DNA from: Reticulitermes lucifugus
Taxonomy: Eukaryota; Arthropoda; Insecta; Blattodea; Rhinotermitidae
Assembly: GCA_026260175.1 (NCBI GenBank)
Contig: JAKCWW010000114.1
Span: 44,795 to 108,794 of the forward strand
DNA length: 64,000 nucleotides
Reading direction: 5' to 3'
Positions 23,041 through 35,263 of the stretch are shown in pieces. A program made the translations under genes and the position numbers. Every line of letters starts with the position of its first letter. Within the stretch, counting starts at the first letter, position 1. The notes below the pieces were generated by a model, which was not told the origin of the DNA, did not search any database, and worked only from the letters and a program-made list of their open reading frames with translations.

Positions 23041-23520
23041 CCGTTCGCATGGAATAACTCGGCTCCCACTGGGAGGATTCTCATGAAATCTGATATGAGA
23101 GGATTTTTCGAAGATCTGTCGAGAAAATTAAAGTTTAATTTAAATCTGATATAACGGTTACTTTACACGAAGACCTATGTGCACGTATGATATCTGGCTT
23201 AATTATTCTTAGAATGAGAAGTGTTCGAGACAAAAGTTTTGGGGAACATCAGAACACACATTTTATGTCAAGCAACTTTTTTCCGAAAATCGTGCCGTTT
23301 ATGAGACAATGTAGAAAAATGTGGTACAGACAGACAGGCCACAAATGACAATATAATATGGCGCATGCGCACTGCTTGCTGGATAAACAAGGCTGCAGAC
23401 ACACACTTAGAATATGAAGTGCTGATTGCTTTTCCACGGCAACAATGGTTACGGGAACGCGCTTAAATGTTACTTTTATACGGACAATGCCTGTTTTGTT
23501 ATCTATTTGAAATCAGACAT
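22985..23520 (+). repeat. Family E repeat, led by (TCTG)n
   Basis: GGCTCCCACTGGGAGGATTC and ATGAAATCTGATATGAG follow a TCTG tract at 23009-23045. A later block (ACAGGCCACAAATGACAATA, GCACTGCTTGCTGGATAAAC, CCACGGCAACAATGGTTACG) is shared, reversed, with 48596-48860. The order tract, AAGACCTATGTGCAC, then the conserved block is the same in the copies. It is probably a non-coding dispersed element; the 62-codon minus frame is incidental. Confidence 0.6.
23009..23045. repeat. (TCTG)n microsatellite
   Basis: About nine TCTG/TCCG units. Confidence 0.95.
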
Positions 23521-25120
23521 TCGGTAAGTTTAGACTAAAGTGAAAGTTCCTATCAGTTTCCTAATGTCTCCACCTGAAATTTATTAGCGAACATTACGTT
23601 AAATTATTTCAGTCAGTTTTAATTAGTTTTGGTGTAATTAGTTGAAGAAGTCAGTATGCCTGAGGGTCTAAATATACTTTTAGGTGGATCCCTTTGGAGG
23701 AGATATTTCTTTAGTAGGAATTTTGTAAAGAAATATTTTTTCATATCGACATCTGTCAGGAACTTCTTATTTTTAAACTCACAATTGTATTAGAACTGAA
23801 TAAAATTTTGTAGGCAGCGTGATGAAGACTAAAAAGAAGATATTAGAAAGGGGATTTGTGTCGTGAATAACGAAGGCAAAATGTAGGAAAGTGAACATTT
23901 CATCCCGATCATGAAAAATGTAATACGCTCCGAAAGGATATGAAATGAATAGGACTGAAAGGAAGCGAGGGGAAGGTAGTCATTCGGCCTCACATTCATA
24001 ATCTTTTACTAGAAATAGCAACCAGGTAAGAGTAAATTCGCGTACACTGCGACAGGAATGTCTTGAACGAAATAACTATATTTATGACGACAAAGTAAAC
24101 GTTTATCTGACATTAAGACAACTAAGTCATAAATTAAAAAAAACATGTAACGATTTTTCAACTCTCTGGGATACATAACCTGAAAAAATTTTGATGCCTT
24201 TCCTAGTGCTATGTAATCGTGCATTTAATGAAGACGGATTGACAAGAAATGCCATAATTTGTGACAATACTGGATGATTTTGATAGTACAAGCAGAGGTA
24301 CTTCTTCATCAAGTCGCTGGAACTTTAAGAGCGATAATGCAATTCAGAAATTTTTCACGCAGTTAAAAAGTTATGAGAATGAATATTCGAATCATGTAAG
24401 AAAACCTCTATCCGTATACTTGCATAGCGCTTTAAGAGCCATGGCTATTGTACATATTATTAAAATTTTGAACTTTATGCCATGTCAGTTTTTTTACGCT
24501 CTGTGTTAGGTCCTGGACAGGAAATAGCAAACAAAGGAAAGAGACCACATACATTTTTAGTTACACAGGATAATGTCTATGGTATGCATAAAACATTTGG
24601 AATCATTCACTCTTTGTACATTCTCCGGCGTCCAAGTTTACAGGGGATTGAAAACGCTTTGTTGCGGGGATATGGCCGTCCCATGTCCTCAGATAAAAGG
24701 ATACGTGGAACACCTACTCAGTCGAAAACGATAGGCAATGTTATTCTGTTGCAAGACAGAGATTCAGAACAGCACTGCCTATCGGACGTAAATGAGTAGG
24801 TATTGCACTCACTCTTTTATATGAGGACGTGGGTTGATCTTGTCTCCGAAACACAGGGTTTTTAATTTGCCTTTAAACACGGACAATGAAGGAACTATAA
24901 CAGAGAATAATTCCAGTTACATTTCTCTTCGTGGCCATGCTCAGAACAACAGATTTTCATGTGAAACGAGGGATTGGTATCTGCAATAAATTAACATCAA
25001 AATAAACCAAGTAACAAGGAACCTCAATCAAATACACCAACAAAGAAAAAAGTAATTATATTATACATTACTCCGTCACGTCTCAGTTATCAAGCCGTTG
25101 TGAAGGAGATTCTTATAAAC
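23521..25120. other. Unrecognised
   Basis: Frames at 24261 (82 codons, Ser-rich start) and 24482 (105 codons) overlap on the plus strand. Neither shows a domain I know, and both begin without splice or promoter context. They may come from a decayed element. No repeat family of this window was seen. Confidence 0.4.
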
Positions 25121-25133
25121 ACAATTATTTTTG

Positions 25134-25335
25134 TGTTATTCATGTCCATGCATTATTACACAAGACATCACCAACAAATTTACGCAAGATCTACGTTTTA
25201 TACATACACAATTGATGTGTACTCCCTGAAGATGTCCCAAAGAAGGTCGAAACATGTTGGAATTTAAGTTTTTATGTTTTAATTGTAAAGTTATATATTA
25301 CATTATTGTGCATTCTGTTGCTGTTGTCTTATGTG
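25134..25335 (+). mobile_element. Family A element with one hammerhead
   Basis: A perfect 13-bp target duplication ACAATTATTTTTG (25121-25133 and 25336-25348) brackets the element. The head TGTTATTCATGTCCATGCAT is a diverged version of the family head. ATCACCAACAAATTTACGC (left) and TGTGCATTCTGTTG (right) are the arm boxes. A single ribozyme motif lies between them on the plus strand, so this copy has one ribozyme rather than an inverted pair. Confidence 0.75.
25222..25262 (+). ncRNA. Hammerhead ribozyme motif, partly degraded
   Basis: The core CUGAAGA is at 25226-25232 and GAAAC at 25249-25253. The short stem III is AC-AU-GU, with U25258 at the cleavage position. Stem I is only UCC/GGA plus an outer pair. 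Stem II (GUCC/GGUC) contains a U-U mismatch. Confidence 0.5.
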
Positions 25336-25348
25336 ACAATTATTTTTG

Positions 25349-27179
25349 GCTGGTACACTAAGCATACTTTTCTTACAGAGCATGCGTAGACAACATTAAT
25401 TTTAAGTTAAATTATACATTAGGATAAAAGCTTCATGTTTTTGTCAAAGTTCATATTCAACTAAAATTAATGTATATGTAAAGCCAGTTTTTCTTTGTTG
25501 CTGATTACAGATTTTCTAGTCTAACTAACAAAATACACGTTACAAATTAGGAAATATGTCAAAGAGATCAGTAATAAACTTAACTTACACTACTTGAATA
25601 GCAGAGAATCTACAGAAAACAGTTCCAAATCCATGTCGGAGCAGTGAATAATAAAACAAACTTTGTGTAATTTTCGTATATTTGATAAAATTAATATATT
25701 TCACGGGGTTTAATATAAAATATTTTTAAAGTAACAGACAATTTATTTCGGAATTTACTCCAAGTACACCTTTCCTTTCACGTACTGCGCTTTGATGTTT
25801 TTTCCGTCTTCGTTCTCATAACTCACGTTTCTTAGAAACTTCTCAATACTGTTGTTGGTAGGATATTTGTTCTCATTTATTAAGAGGGCTTTCGGGCCAT
25901 GAAAGCCACACCAAAAAGCTTTATACTTTCAAGAAGAGCAACAAGACAACCTGAACCACACAGAATCCGGCCCTTTAGTTCCCGAACATATGAAGAACTT
26001 CAGATAACTGACTTCCCGTTCCTCTTTATCTCTGCTGTTTTCGTTTCTCATGTCTCCATTTTACCTCCCGTTATTTCCCCTTGTCATGTAAGCTATACGC
26101 CGAACACGTCACTTGTTAGTTGGATCACGTCAACCTTCCTAGTCCCCTAAAACCGCGCACGTGCGCGCGTGTGTGTACACATACACTTGTTTCCCTGTGT
26201 ATCACGAGCCTTTGAAGTGCGGGTATAGCAGAAGCTGTAACATTTTCGTCCACAGAACGTTCTGCTCCAGATTAAACTTCAGCCTTCCCTTTGAACAGCT
26301 TCGATTCCAAAGTGTGGAACATGTGTGCACCACTCGGGCTGATGTTTCTTAAAAAAGGAGCTTGTTTATTTTGAAGATATAAAACATGTACGCAATATAC
26401 TGAACGATGTACTCTTAAGTGAGTTATATTATATAACTCACTAAGTACACGTATTCTGCTTATGTTATTTTTTGATGTTCAGATAATCAATATAAAGAAG
26501 TTTTATTCTTTTGCTTTAATGTACATGCATGTTATTTGTATGTTTTAGAAGGAAGTGTATTTTTGGAAATAATTTTTGGATATAACTCTTATTACGTCCG
26601 CCAATATAATAAAACCACTTTGTCTGCCTATTAAAAAAAGTTATGTAATTCTAATTATTTTAGCGCCCCCTTTCACTCTCAAAAGTGTCTCGGTTTGGAC
26701 AATAAATTGTATGGTCACTACTTATATATATATATATATTTTAAGTGATTTAATCTATAACAAAATAGTTCCTCTACAGAAGACTTTACCTGAAGGACAG
26801 TGTTAATGATTTAGGATTCTCTGTGATACTTAAAACTACTTTGACACAGAACAAACTGTTACATTATTCCAAAAAATCATTACGAATTCAATATTGAATA
26901 CATGTTCAACATAAATTTAACATAACACTGATACTCTTGCCGGACACACAAATGCAGTTGTATTTTGTGTACACGATAAAGGCCCTACGTGAAAAGTAGC
27001 TACTCTTTTGGCTCAGGACAGGAGCCAGTGGCAGGATTTTGGAAACAGATGTAAGTCAGGTTCAATAAGGCATGCGAAAATTCTTGAGTGGGTGAGCCAC
27101 TAGCATATTCTTACAAAGTTAGTTGAAGGAAAGTTTTCTGTCGTGTCTCAGCACGCCAAAACAGCGGATAGAGAGTATG
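25349..27179. other. Unrecognised; small hairpin and TA repeat inside
   Basis: A hairpin of about 18 bp lies at 26409-26448 (GAGTTATAT/ATATAACTC core). A (TA)n run is at 26722-26740. Frames at 25899 and 26161 lack motifs. Confidence 0.4.
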
Positions 27180-27191
27180 CAAGTACATGTT

Positions 27192-27292
27192 ATATTGTTC
27201 ACACCGTGCACTGTCGATAGTCAAATCACACAATAGTCAGTCCAACAAAAAAAATAGAGTGCATTTTGTTGAACTGAGATTTGTGTGATATA
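27192..27292 (+). mobile_element. Probable family A element, degraded
   Basis: Head ATTGTTCACACCGTGCACTG, partial inverted arms (CAAATCACACAA against TTGTGTGAT, and CAGTCCAACAAAA against TTTTGTTGAACTG), and a rough flanking repeat CAAGTACATGTT / CAAGTAAAGTT. Its size and layout match the minimal copy at 5255. Confidence 0.45.
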
Positions 27293-27300
27293 CAAGTAAA

Positions 27301-28767
27301 GTTCGTTTTCTACACCTCATGAATTTATTTACACGGTTGCAACGTGATTATAATTCAGCGGTATACATAATTTAATAATGCAATGTGTTTGAAGAACTTG
27401 CTGTTAAATACAGAGAAGTATTGAGGACATGTGACGATGGACATCAATAAACTAGAAGCATAGATGTTACAGAGTCAGGGCGCGAGGCCATTACAGGCAT
27501 TACTAAGGCGCCTAAGTTCTTAATGCATCTTTTAAATATTTGAAAATTTAATAATTCTTTACTTAAAGATGCCAATATACACCATAACGACATTTATCAG
27601 CTTGTGTTTAATGACTATGTAATGCTATCTTGATACAGAAAATAGCACTAAAAACATGACAGCGTCCCGAAGTCTAAGGCGCGTACCGTCCTGTATGCTT
27701 CAACAAACGAATTCACGTGTGCATTTTTCTGCGTGTTGTGCATGAAGGTGCCCTGCGTGCGATTAATTCTGCTGATCTGAAGGCCTAATCCAAAAAATAA
27801 AGATGACAATCAGAAATGGACTAACGCTTGAAACAAATAGGTGTGATGTCACGAGATCTCCCCGAGACAGATACGTCGAATAAGAAAGTCGTACCGATGT
27901 TATTTTCAACGTTAAATAAGACATGGTGCTCAATATATAAATCAAATAATTGAATGTATCTGATTTGTGTTTTGTAAAAATCAGGCCTAAGAGTTACAAG
28001 TTGACGACTTTCAGATTGATATTTTTCTTCCGTTAGTCAAGAGGCACAACATTAGTTTAGACAATATGTCAATGTGGATCATGCTCGTGCCATATGATTC
28101 GATTTTTCTTCTATATATTTAACTGGTGCCTAAAGACAACTTTCATTTAAGCCGAAACATGCAGCACGAGCAGGATCGACAATAAAATATTGTTTGTGAT
28201 TGACGGCTCCCCCTATGTTTCAGTTTCCTTAAACAGGAATGTTAAAAATTTTAGATGTTTATAAAAGTATTATTTTCCTATAAGCACATACGTGTTTATG
28301 TCTACTGAAATTCTGAAATAAAGTAATGAGTAGGCCTAGAGCACTTTGAGTGTTGATATGTATCAGGGCGAACACAGAATTTTGTAAAAAAATTACAAAC
28401 ATCTGTTATAATGAAGCATTATCTTTAAATTATAAACATGCAGCACAAAGCCTTCAACTTGTAACTTTCATCACCAGGTGACAATTTGTCTCTAAAAATT
28501 TCGGAAAAGAAATAAGGCAAGAAGCTTCCTTTACGGCACTGCTTAAGGCCTCAACAAGGATAATTTTCTGTAGACAGTAATGAAAACATGATTTACATAA
28601 ATATGTTGTGTTCCTATGCGATCAGGTTTTTTAACCCTTAGGGTATTAAAGTGGAAAACGTTTCTCTCCACTGCTCCCCGATTTCCGAAAAAGAATTGTT
28701 TTTAATGTTCCCTGGCTTCGCTCGTTTGTCCTTCTGGCAGGAATACCAAAATTAGTCTACATTACCT
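27301..28767. other. Mostly unrecognised; ribozyme-like remnant at 28133-28170
   Basis: At 28133-28170: GGTGCCTAAAGA ... GCCGAAACATGCAGCACGA. Stem I GUGC/GCAC is present, but the core is CUAAAGA instead of CUGANGA. An inverted pair GATCATGCTCGTG (28078) / CACGAGCAGGATC (28165) surrounds it, suggesting another decayed foldback. Nothing else was recognised. Confidence 0.4.
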
Positions 28768-29056
28768 ATAAGGATTCGGTTGGTACCTCACCGAGAACGC
28801 AGTGTGTTTCCATTAGAAAAGTCAAACAGTGAATGTCGCATGAGGAAATCACGGCGGTTCATTGTAAGAAACGTATGGAAAACACAAAGCACTGCGTGGA
28901 CAAAATACAGAGCTTTCGTTGTTAAACCTGGCAGAACACTACTAACCATCAGCCTAATAATTACTGTATGTTCGGCCAGGTTTAACACAAATAAGTCCTC
29001 ATTTTGTCTGCAAAGTGGTTTCTATGTGTTTAGTATGACTTTCAAAACAAACAGCG
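28768..29056 (+). repeat. Family F dispersed repeat (pseudo-ORF VPHRE...)
   Basis: The 105-codon frame reads VPHRERSVFPLEKSNSECRM, then FVVKPGRTLL, then FCLQSGFYVFSMTFKTNS. I recall near-identical conceptual peptides from many unrelated cockroach/termite sequences, so this is a dispersed repeat rather than a gene. A second, reversed copy of its distal part is at 50206-50400. Confidence 0.5.
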
Positions 29057-30136
29057 GCACTTCACCATTGCAGCCTTCACTGATTACTTTCCAATAGAAG
29101 AAACTGTGCTGTCTGTGAGAAACGAGATGAACTCTGATATGTAACGGAGTATTTCATTCTTCAGTGGGTTCAATCATGGGAAGTATCGCGTGTTACGGGA
29201 AATCTTTGATGTAGAAAATAGAGGAATCCAAGGTTAATATTTGTCTGTAGTGTCACACAACAGAAGAGAAACAAGCAAAGTAATTTACTTTCATATCGGG
29301 CCTCTAGAAAATAAAAAAAGTTTGCTTAAGATGAAATGTGGTTTTTGGAAAATGAATACGTCTTCGCAAGTGCTGTGTAGTTATCTTTTTGTTAAATAAT
29401 GTTCTTATATGTTAAATAATCTTAAATGTGTAAATATCATACCTAAGAATCGCACGTTTGATTCGTCTAAAAATATAATATCCTGAATGATAGTTTTCAA
29501 ACCTCCTCAGTTTCCATTGATATTTACAAAATAACCATCATAAGGTAACCAAACAATAAGAAACTAAAGAAAATACGAATAGGCACAAAGACATAAAAAG
29601 AGCGAAAGAAATATTTCTAATATGATTACTGTTACTGCTCTAAATTAACATATGGATAAGGTTCCTATCAAATCGCGAATATTTGTGTTGTTAAGACCCT
29701 GAATTTCTGAAATAATAATTAAAGTAAAATTATGCTGAAACTTTTAAAGTCGTAACTAAAATCATGTACCGGTAAAGAAAGTAAGCACAAACGATGAATA
29801 ATATATTAGCGATTACACTTACTCTGATAACAATACCAAGTACTAGGCAACAGTAATGTTTTCAGTAGTGTAAAATCCGCGAGAGGAGTAGTGTCATGTT
29901 TGAAGCATGATCTCTTATAAGTGCAAGCATACGCACACAACACGGGGGATCCGTTTGAGATTAACGTCCAGCAAACACTCAGCTGTCACACTAAACATAC
30001 TGTACGTAACTGGCGACACTTACACACCCAATCGTAAATCGTACCGTTAAATGAACTGTTTTGTTGTTCGTCATTAATCAATACAAACAGGATATTTATT
30101 TGTACTTTCAAGCATTCCATATTAACGCAATGAACT
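29057..30136. other. AT-rich sequence, nothing recognised
   Basis: No coding or repeat feature was recognised. Confidence 0.5.
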
Positions 30137-30285
30137 GCAGGCCCACCGAGCCTCCTGTACAAAGGCTACCGGGTCTCTTTCCCAGGGGTAAAGCGGCCGG
30201 GGCGTGGCGTTGACTACCCACCCCCTTCTAGCGCCAGCGTCTAATATGGGTAGAGCTGTACCTCTAACTGCCCTCTGTGCCTGCT
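30137..30285 (+). mobile_element. SINE-2 body fragment
   Basis: GCCCACCGAGCCTCCTGTAC, GGGTCTCTTTCCCAGGGGTA and CTAGCGCCAGCGTC follow plus-strand body order. Head and tail are missing. Confidence 0.65.
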
Positions 30286-32162
30286 TGGTATGAACAGGAA
30301 CACCTTAAGATTTTTGTAGCAACCCGTAATACCTCACTCAGTATGTTACCAGCAAATAGCCCTTAGTCACATGTAAAAAAGGACTATGGAATTGCACACC
30401 ATACATACATTGGAACAGACGAATGGACAGGCATTTTTGGATCAGTTCGTGGCCCATCAGGAGGATGCTTGGGGCCCAAGAATCGACTGCGGGCCATACC
30501 TTAACAGCCACTGGTATAGACAGCACAGTTGAAAGAACTGTTCCTATGTCATCCCAGCCTAATGTATAAGCATCTCAAAGCGACCGAGATATTAAATAGC
30601 ACAGATGAAAGAGTTGATACTGATTATCTACTCCCTAATATAACTAATTATTTGTAGGCGTTTAAACATCAAAACTCTCCCTTCTTACGTTTCACAGGTA
30701 CAGAATTTTATTGGACGCCTTACGTTGCATTAAGAGCACACGGAAAATGTTAACTTGGAATGAGCTTAAAAAGTTATTTAGGACCATTATAATACGAAGA
30801 ATTATTTCTGGGATACGTAGTATGCAAGGGAGAGTTGAGGAGCACATAGACACCTTTGTCTGAAAGCCTTAAAGAAGAAACTAATTCGAAATTTTCCCGT
30901 AGATGGAAGGGTGTTATTAATACGTATTGCGAAGAACTATAAACGGAAGTTGTGGAATTGACTGGACTGCATCAAATAACAATTTTTGTACATGGTTTCT
31001 ATAAAAGGAGAGGAATTTCTTTTCCATCAGAGCAATCAACAATTTATCAATAAATACTTGAGCCATGGAGTCGTTTAACCCAGTTTCGAGTTCTATTTGA
31101 TTAACTGTTACAGAATTTTCACATTTCAAAGTACTTCCTAAACCTCCATTTACCTGGAGGAAAGCTTATAAAAATACAGCTTCGAGAACTGAAAGTTTTA
31201 CTTTAATATAGAAAAACATTATAACAAATTAAGTATGGATATTTATGTAAATGTATAAACACAGAAATATAATGTTTTCTGGGCATGAATGTAGATTATT
31301 TCCGTGGCTATAGATACGTTATTGAACCTGCAATCCCTGTAATACGAAGTTTACTATACAAAATATGCAATGACTCTTACTTATCTTTCTTTCCTTCCCC
31401 TGCTTTCTCTTAGTTGCTACAGTGTGATTAAAGGCTTCACTTTATAAAACCTGAATGAAATCTCTCTCAGACAGACACTAAGATTCCATAGGTGGAGGAT
31501 TATTCTATAGTAAGACTTCTACTTTTAATGACTGACATAATTATCAACGAGGGAACTGAAAGTGTGATCTCAGTGCATAGGAGTATAAGATAGTACACGC
31601 CGTAGGACTCGCTGTGTTTCTGTTTTATTTCTTGCACGTGAATGATCCACAGCACGTAACCTAGCAATATGTACGGCCACAAATAGCATCAAGACGTCTA
31701 TTAGTCATGTTACTCCCCTACCTGATATGTATTTCACTTAGGGTGATATATTTTTTAATCCCAGCTCGACGATTCCTCGCCACTGGGCGAAATGCCCAGC
31801 AGTATGTTAAATAAATTATACCACAGTGTAGAGACTTTATCTAAAAGCTAGAAGCTGACGTCACAATCCCACCATTTCCACATTTAAGTATCACATAAAT
31901 CTCCATTCAAATCACTTAAGCATATAATGGGATCTCAACGTTAAGTATCGCTGGAAGAAAAAATGTCATGGTTAAAGTAACGTTAAAATACTACGAATTC
32001 CAAGTTATTCCAATTACTACGGCACAATTGAAAACGAATACAAATTCCTGAGTATCATTATTTCGGGGACAAGATTTTCTGATTGACAAAGATATGTACT
32101 AACAGTCAACAGAGTTAGGCGTTTAGGACCCCATAGCGTCAATTATAGGATGATTCACCAAC
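30286..32162. other. AT-rich sequence, nothing recognised
   Basis: Short frames only. No family motifs or RNA signals were seen. Confidence 0.5.
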
Positions 32163-32795
32163 ATCGTCGTCGCCGTCGTCGTCATCTTTATGATCATCAT
32201 CACCGTAATGTATTCTATCTTACGACAGGTCCATAGCTTCTTCCAAAGCGAGTTTTCCAGACAGAGCGATCTAGTGCTTCCTCCTTCAACTTCCAGCACC
32301 TTCTTATTTCCTTACGTCATCCAGCAGCTGCTTACATCTTATTTTTCGTTTTCCCATCCTTTCTATCTTTCCATCAGTAACGTGCTTTAGAAGGACGTCC
32401 CTACGCAAGATGTGACCAGTCCAGTTAGCCTTCCTTCGTTTTACTGCACGTAGGATGGTCATTTCCTCCTTGACACTACGTAATGCTTCTTCATTTTTCA
32501 CACGATCGGTCCAAATGATCTTCTCCATCCTTCTCCTCCACCACATTTCAAAACTTCCGAGGTATTTCTGATCTACTTTCCGTAGTGTCCAAGTTTCAGC
32601 ACTATACGAATCTACGCTCTAAATGTAGCATTTCACTAGTTTCTTCCCTAAATTTACTTCCAATTTTCTGGCGAAGAGAGTCTCCTTGTTGAATGCTGAT
32701 TTTGCCATGGCAATCTTGGATTTAATTTCACCTGCATATCTTGCAAAATTTGTTATCCCGTTACCCAGATAGTTAAAATATTTAACATTCTACTG
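32163..32795 (-). pseudogene. LINE (RTE-like) reverse-transcriptase ORF, C-terminal end
   Basis: Minus-strand translation gives, in order, YLGNGITNFARYAGEIKSKI, AMAKSAFNKETLFARKLEVN, then after a stop YSAETWTLRKVDQKYLGSFE, RRMEKIIWTDRVKNEEALRS and KANWTGHILRRDVLLKHV. After a frame change it continues CWKLKEEALDR and ends GPVVR-stop near 32218. This is the well-known tail of insect endonuclease/reverse-transcriptase ORFs (AETWTLRK, WIGHILRRNCLL). The catalytic YADD region is upstream and absent. Downstream on the same strand a degenerate GAT/GAC repeat (32163-32200) looks like the short-repeat 3' tail of RTE-type LINEs. A stop replaces the Trp of CYIW, and at least one frameshift is present. 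It is dead and 5'-truncated. Confidence 0.8.
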
Positions 32796-33844
32796 TTGTT
32801 TTTATTACGGAATAATAAACTCGGAAGTTATAGACGGAAACGGTCTGCTCTAGTTTGAGGTACTGCCCTGGCCTTTGCTTGGATAGACTGAAGAATATCG
32901 CGAGAATCCTCAGTAAATAAAGTCGATATAATATTTATGCAGGACAGACAGATGGCATTTATCAGTTTAAGGAAGGCATTGTTTGTTTCTCGGTATGTTT
33001 GTCAGTCTGTCTTTTGTTTCTATGGAAAAAAATGAATATCTAAGTTAACAATAAAGGCACAAGATCGAATCGATAAAAGGCATTCAACTACATGCTTCAT
33101 TTGGTATTATAGTGCCACTGATTACCGGAAAATATTTACCTGTGTATCACAAACTCATGGCAGACCAAGTGGTGATTCCCGCAGGGTGGTGGAGGGTGTC
33201 TGGCGCGTTGCGGAGGTGTTGAATTCGGCGTGGGGGGGGGGCGGGGGTGTGACTTATGGTCTTTTCTCCTACTGAGAAAATCAGACTTTTCGACTAGCGT
33301 GTAATAAGCGGGTACACTGTGTGAATGCTTTCATCATGAGTAACAGCAACTCGTCATTCGTAACAAATCTTGCGCATGCGCATCTACTAAGTACTTCATT
33401 CTTTGTAGGGATCATCTTCTTGGTGGTGGAATATACGAACCCTTCGTATGGTATGAAGGCGTTGTTATGCAATTTTAAAGAGGCCGTTTTCAGAGCGTGC
33501 TTGTGGGTTTATAGGGCAGAACGAAAATAAAATTCACATAAAGTAGTAATAAACAGAAGGGTGGTATTTCTTTGAAAATGAAAGTTATCACCAGGCTATT
33601 ATTATGCTACACAGTATATCGAGATATTTTGCCAGAATTCTTCAACTTCATAGCGTGCATACTCAGTGAAATTAAGATATCAATGTGTCGATCAATGGAA
33701 GAGTTATTTGTGGAAATGTCAATTAGAAATACAGTACGCCAAATATTCCATTCAAATTTTAAACAATGTACTAGTATACGACTAACTGAGCTTATTCCAT
33801 GATTATTCAGCTTAAGTCTACAACACATGAATTACTAAAATTAG
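32796..33844. other. Repeat scraps and G-rich patch
   Basis: GGTACTGCCCTGGCCTTTGC at 32861-32880 resembles a SINE body piece. A G-rich stretch runs 33180-33252, with ten consecutive G around 33232. The block 33620-33790 resembles 37326-37490 (CTTCAACTTCAT, TGTGGAAAT, CCATT-AAATTT), so it is probably a two-copy dispersed repeat. No gene signal. Confidence 0.35.
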
Positions 33845-34050
33845 TATTCCTCTTATCTGGGATATGATGTCGTACGGCTTATTACACGAGTAGGTCTACA
33901 AATGTTTCGAATAAACCTCGTGCCTCCTTCTTCAGGGTAGAATTTGTAAAGAATATGGAAGCAGAATTTTTCTCTAAAACGTTGATACTTCTCTAACAAA
34001 CTAAACGGCACTACATCCCAGCAAGATATACAGATTTTATCCAATCCTTT
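33845..34050 (-). repeat. Family B repeat with hammerhead-like core
   Basis: The minus strand has CCCTGAAGAAGGAGGCACGA, then TTCGAAACATTTGTAG, then the end ACGACATCATATCCCAGA. The core CUGAAGA, GAAAC and a stem III ACA-UU-UGU with A at the cleavage position are present; stem II and stem I are poorly paired. The 63-codon frame (CWDVVPF...RFREKFCFH) is the family's pseudo-peptide. Confidence 0.6.
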
Positions 34051-35103
34051 AAGAACTCAAACCTCATAATAAACTAAAACGCAACTGATTTGTGATGCCT
34101 CTGGACAGTCGAAATCGTTCTCAGGTTCTGTCACGTGTTATTCAAGGGACAAGCCGGAGGATTATGTAACGTTTACCATTTATGTACATTATTAATATAT
34201 TGTCAGTGACTTACGTTACCGTGGGCCATGCTGTAACTATAAAAATTTGTTGAAACACAATGTGTATACACTTTCGCGTCTGTCATTTTGACAAGAGCAC
34301 TGAGGCATGGTGTGATCCTACCGTCGGCTTTGTGCGCTGACGTGTGTGAAGTGTTATCCTGTACTATGTTACTCACCAGTAAATTCTGTGCTGTGTCTGG
34401 GATCTACCTAACACCGTCAATTATATAAACTACGATACAGTATTTGCTTTCTCTGATGTTCATTGAACAGCCGCGCTTTATTTAATGTTGTTTTACTTAA
34501 TGACACCTTCGATGTCTAAGATTACTATAGAGCACCTACTGATAAGGTGATTTTGACTACTGGGTTGAAAAGTGTGTGGCAGGAGGCGATACTGATGTAA
34601 TTGAAGGTACTGTACAAGAAATTTCCTGGAGTGGTCGAGAAAAGCCATTAAACCCCCAATACAAAATAGCGATTTCTGGGCCGAGTTGTGAATCCAAACC
34701 CCCAGTAAGAGGCAGAGATATTACTCGCGGTACCGCGATGTTCGATCATTAAATAGCCTACTGCCTTTACTTTCCCTACTCTGAATATAATAGGCCTACA
34801 CACACAACATGAACACTGTGATAACCGAAATCTGTTGAATACATACCACAAACAACGACAGCCTTTCCAGGAAACAATCTATCCACATCCGTTATTCGTA
34901 TCATATCTTCCTATTACACAGCTTCAAATTATCATCCCACCTCCTTGCCAGTCTTCAAAGTGGAGGTTTCCATATATGCATTCCTCGTCTCCACAACCCT
35001 TATAGCCTAAATTGCATTACCGTAACAATACTACGTGATCTGTATAAATCAAGCAGTTCATATATAAGATTTGAGGTTTCCACGGCTGTGAATAAAACAT
35101 TTA
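34051..35103. other. Unrecognised
   Basis: No coding or repeat feature was recognised. A 67-codon minus frame at 34648 is motif-free. Confidence 0.45.
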
Positions 35104-35263
35104 TTATGGTCTTATGTGAAGCGACGATATTATAGGTATTGAGGTTTTGGAGGAACATCCTGCCTAATTCTTCAATGTGAAATGAAGATGAAGGGAGCAG
35201 GTTCCTCCGAAATATCGGTACCTCTCTACCAGGTTACACAGCGTCGCACTCCGAAAGACCATA
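35104..35263. repeat. Family B inverted pair
   Basis: Outer ends ATGGTCTTATGTGAAGCGAC (35105-35124) and CGTCGCACTCCGAAAGACCA (about 35242-35261) are inverted copies. Inside, GGAGGAACATCCTGCC opposes GCAGGTTCCTCC. The right half has ATGAAGATG ... CCTCCGAAATATCGGTACC, the hammerhead-like block of the family. Confidence 0.55.
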
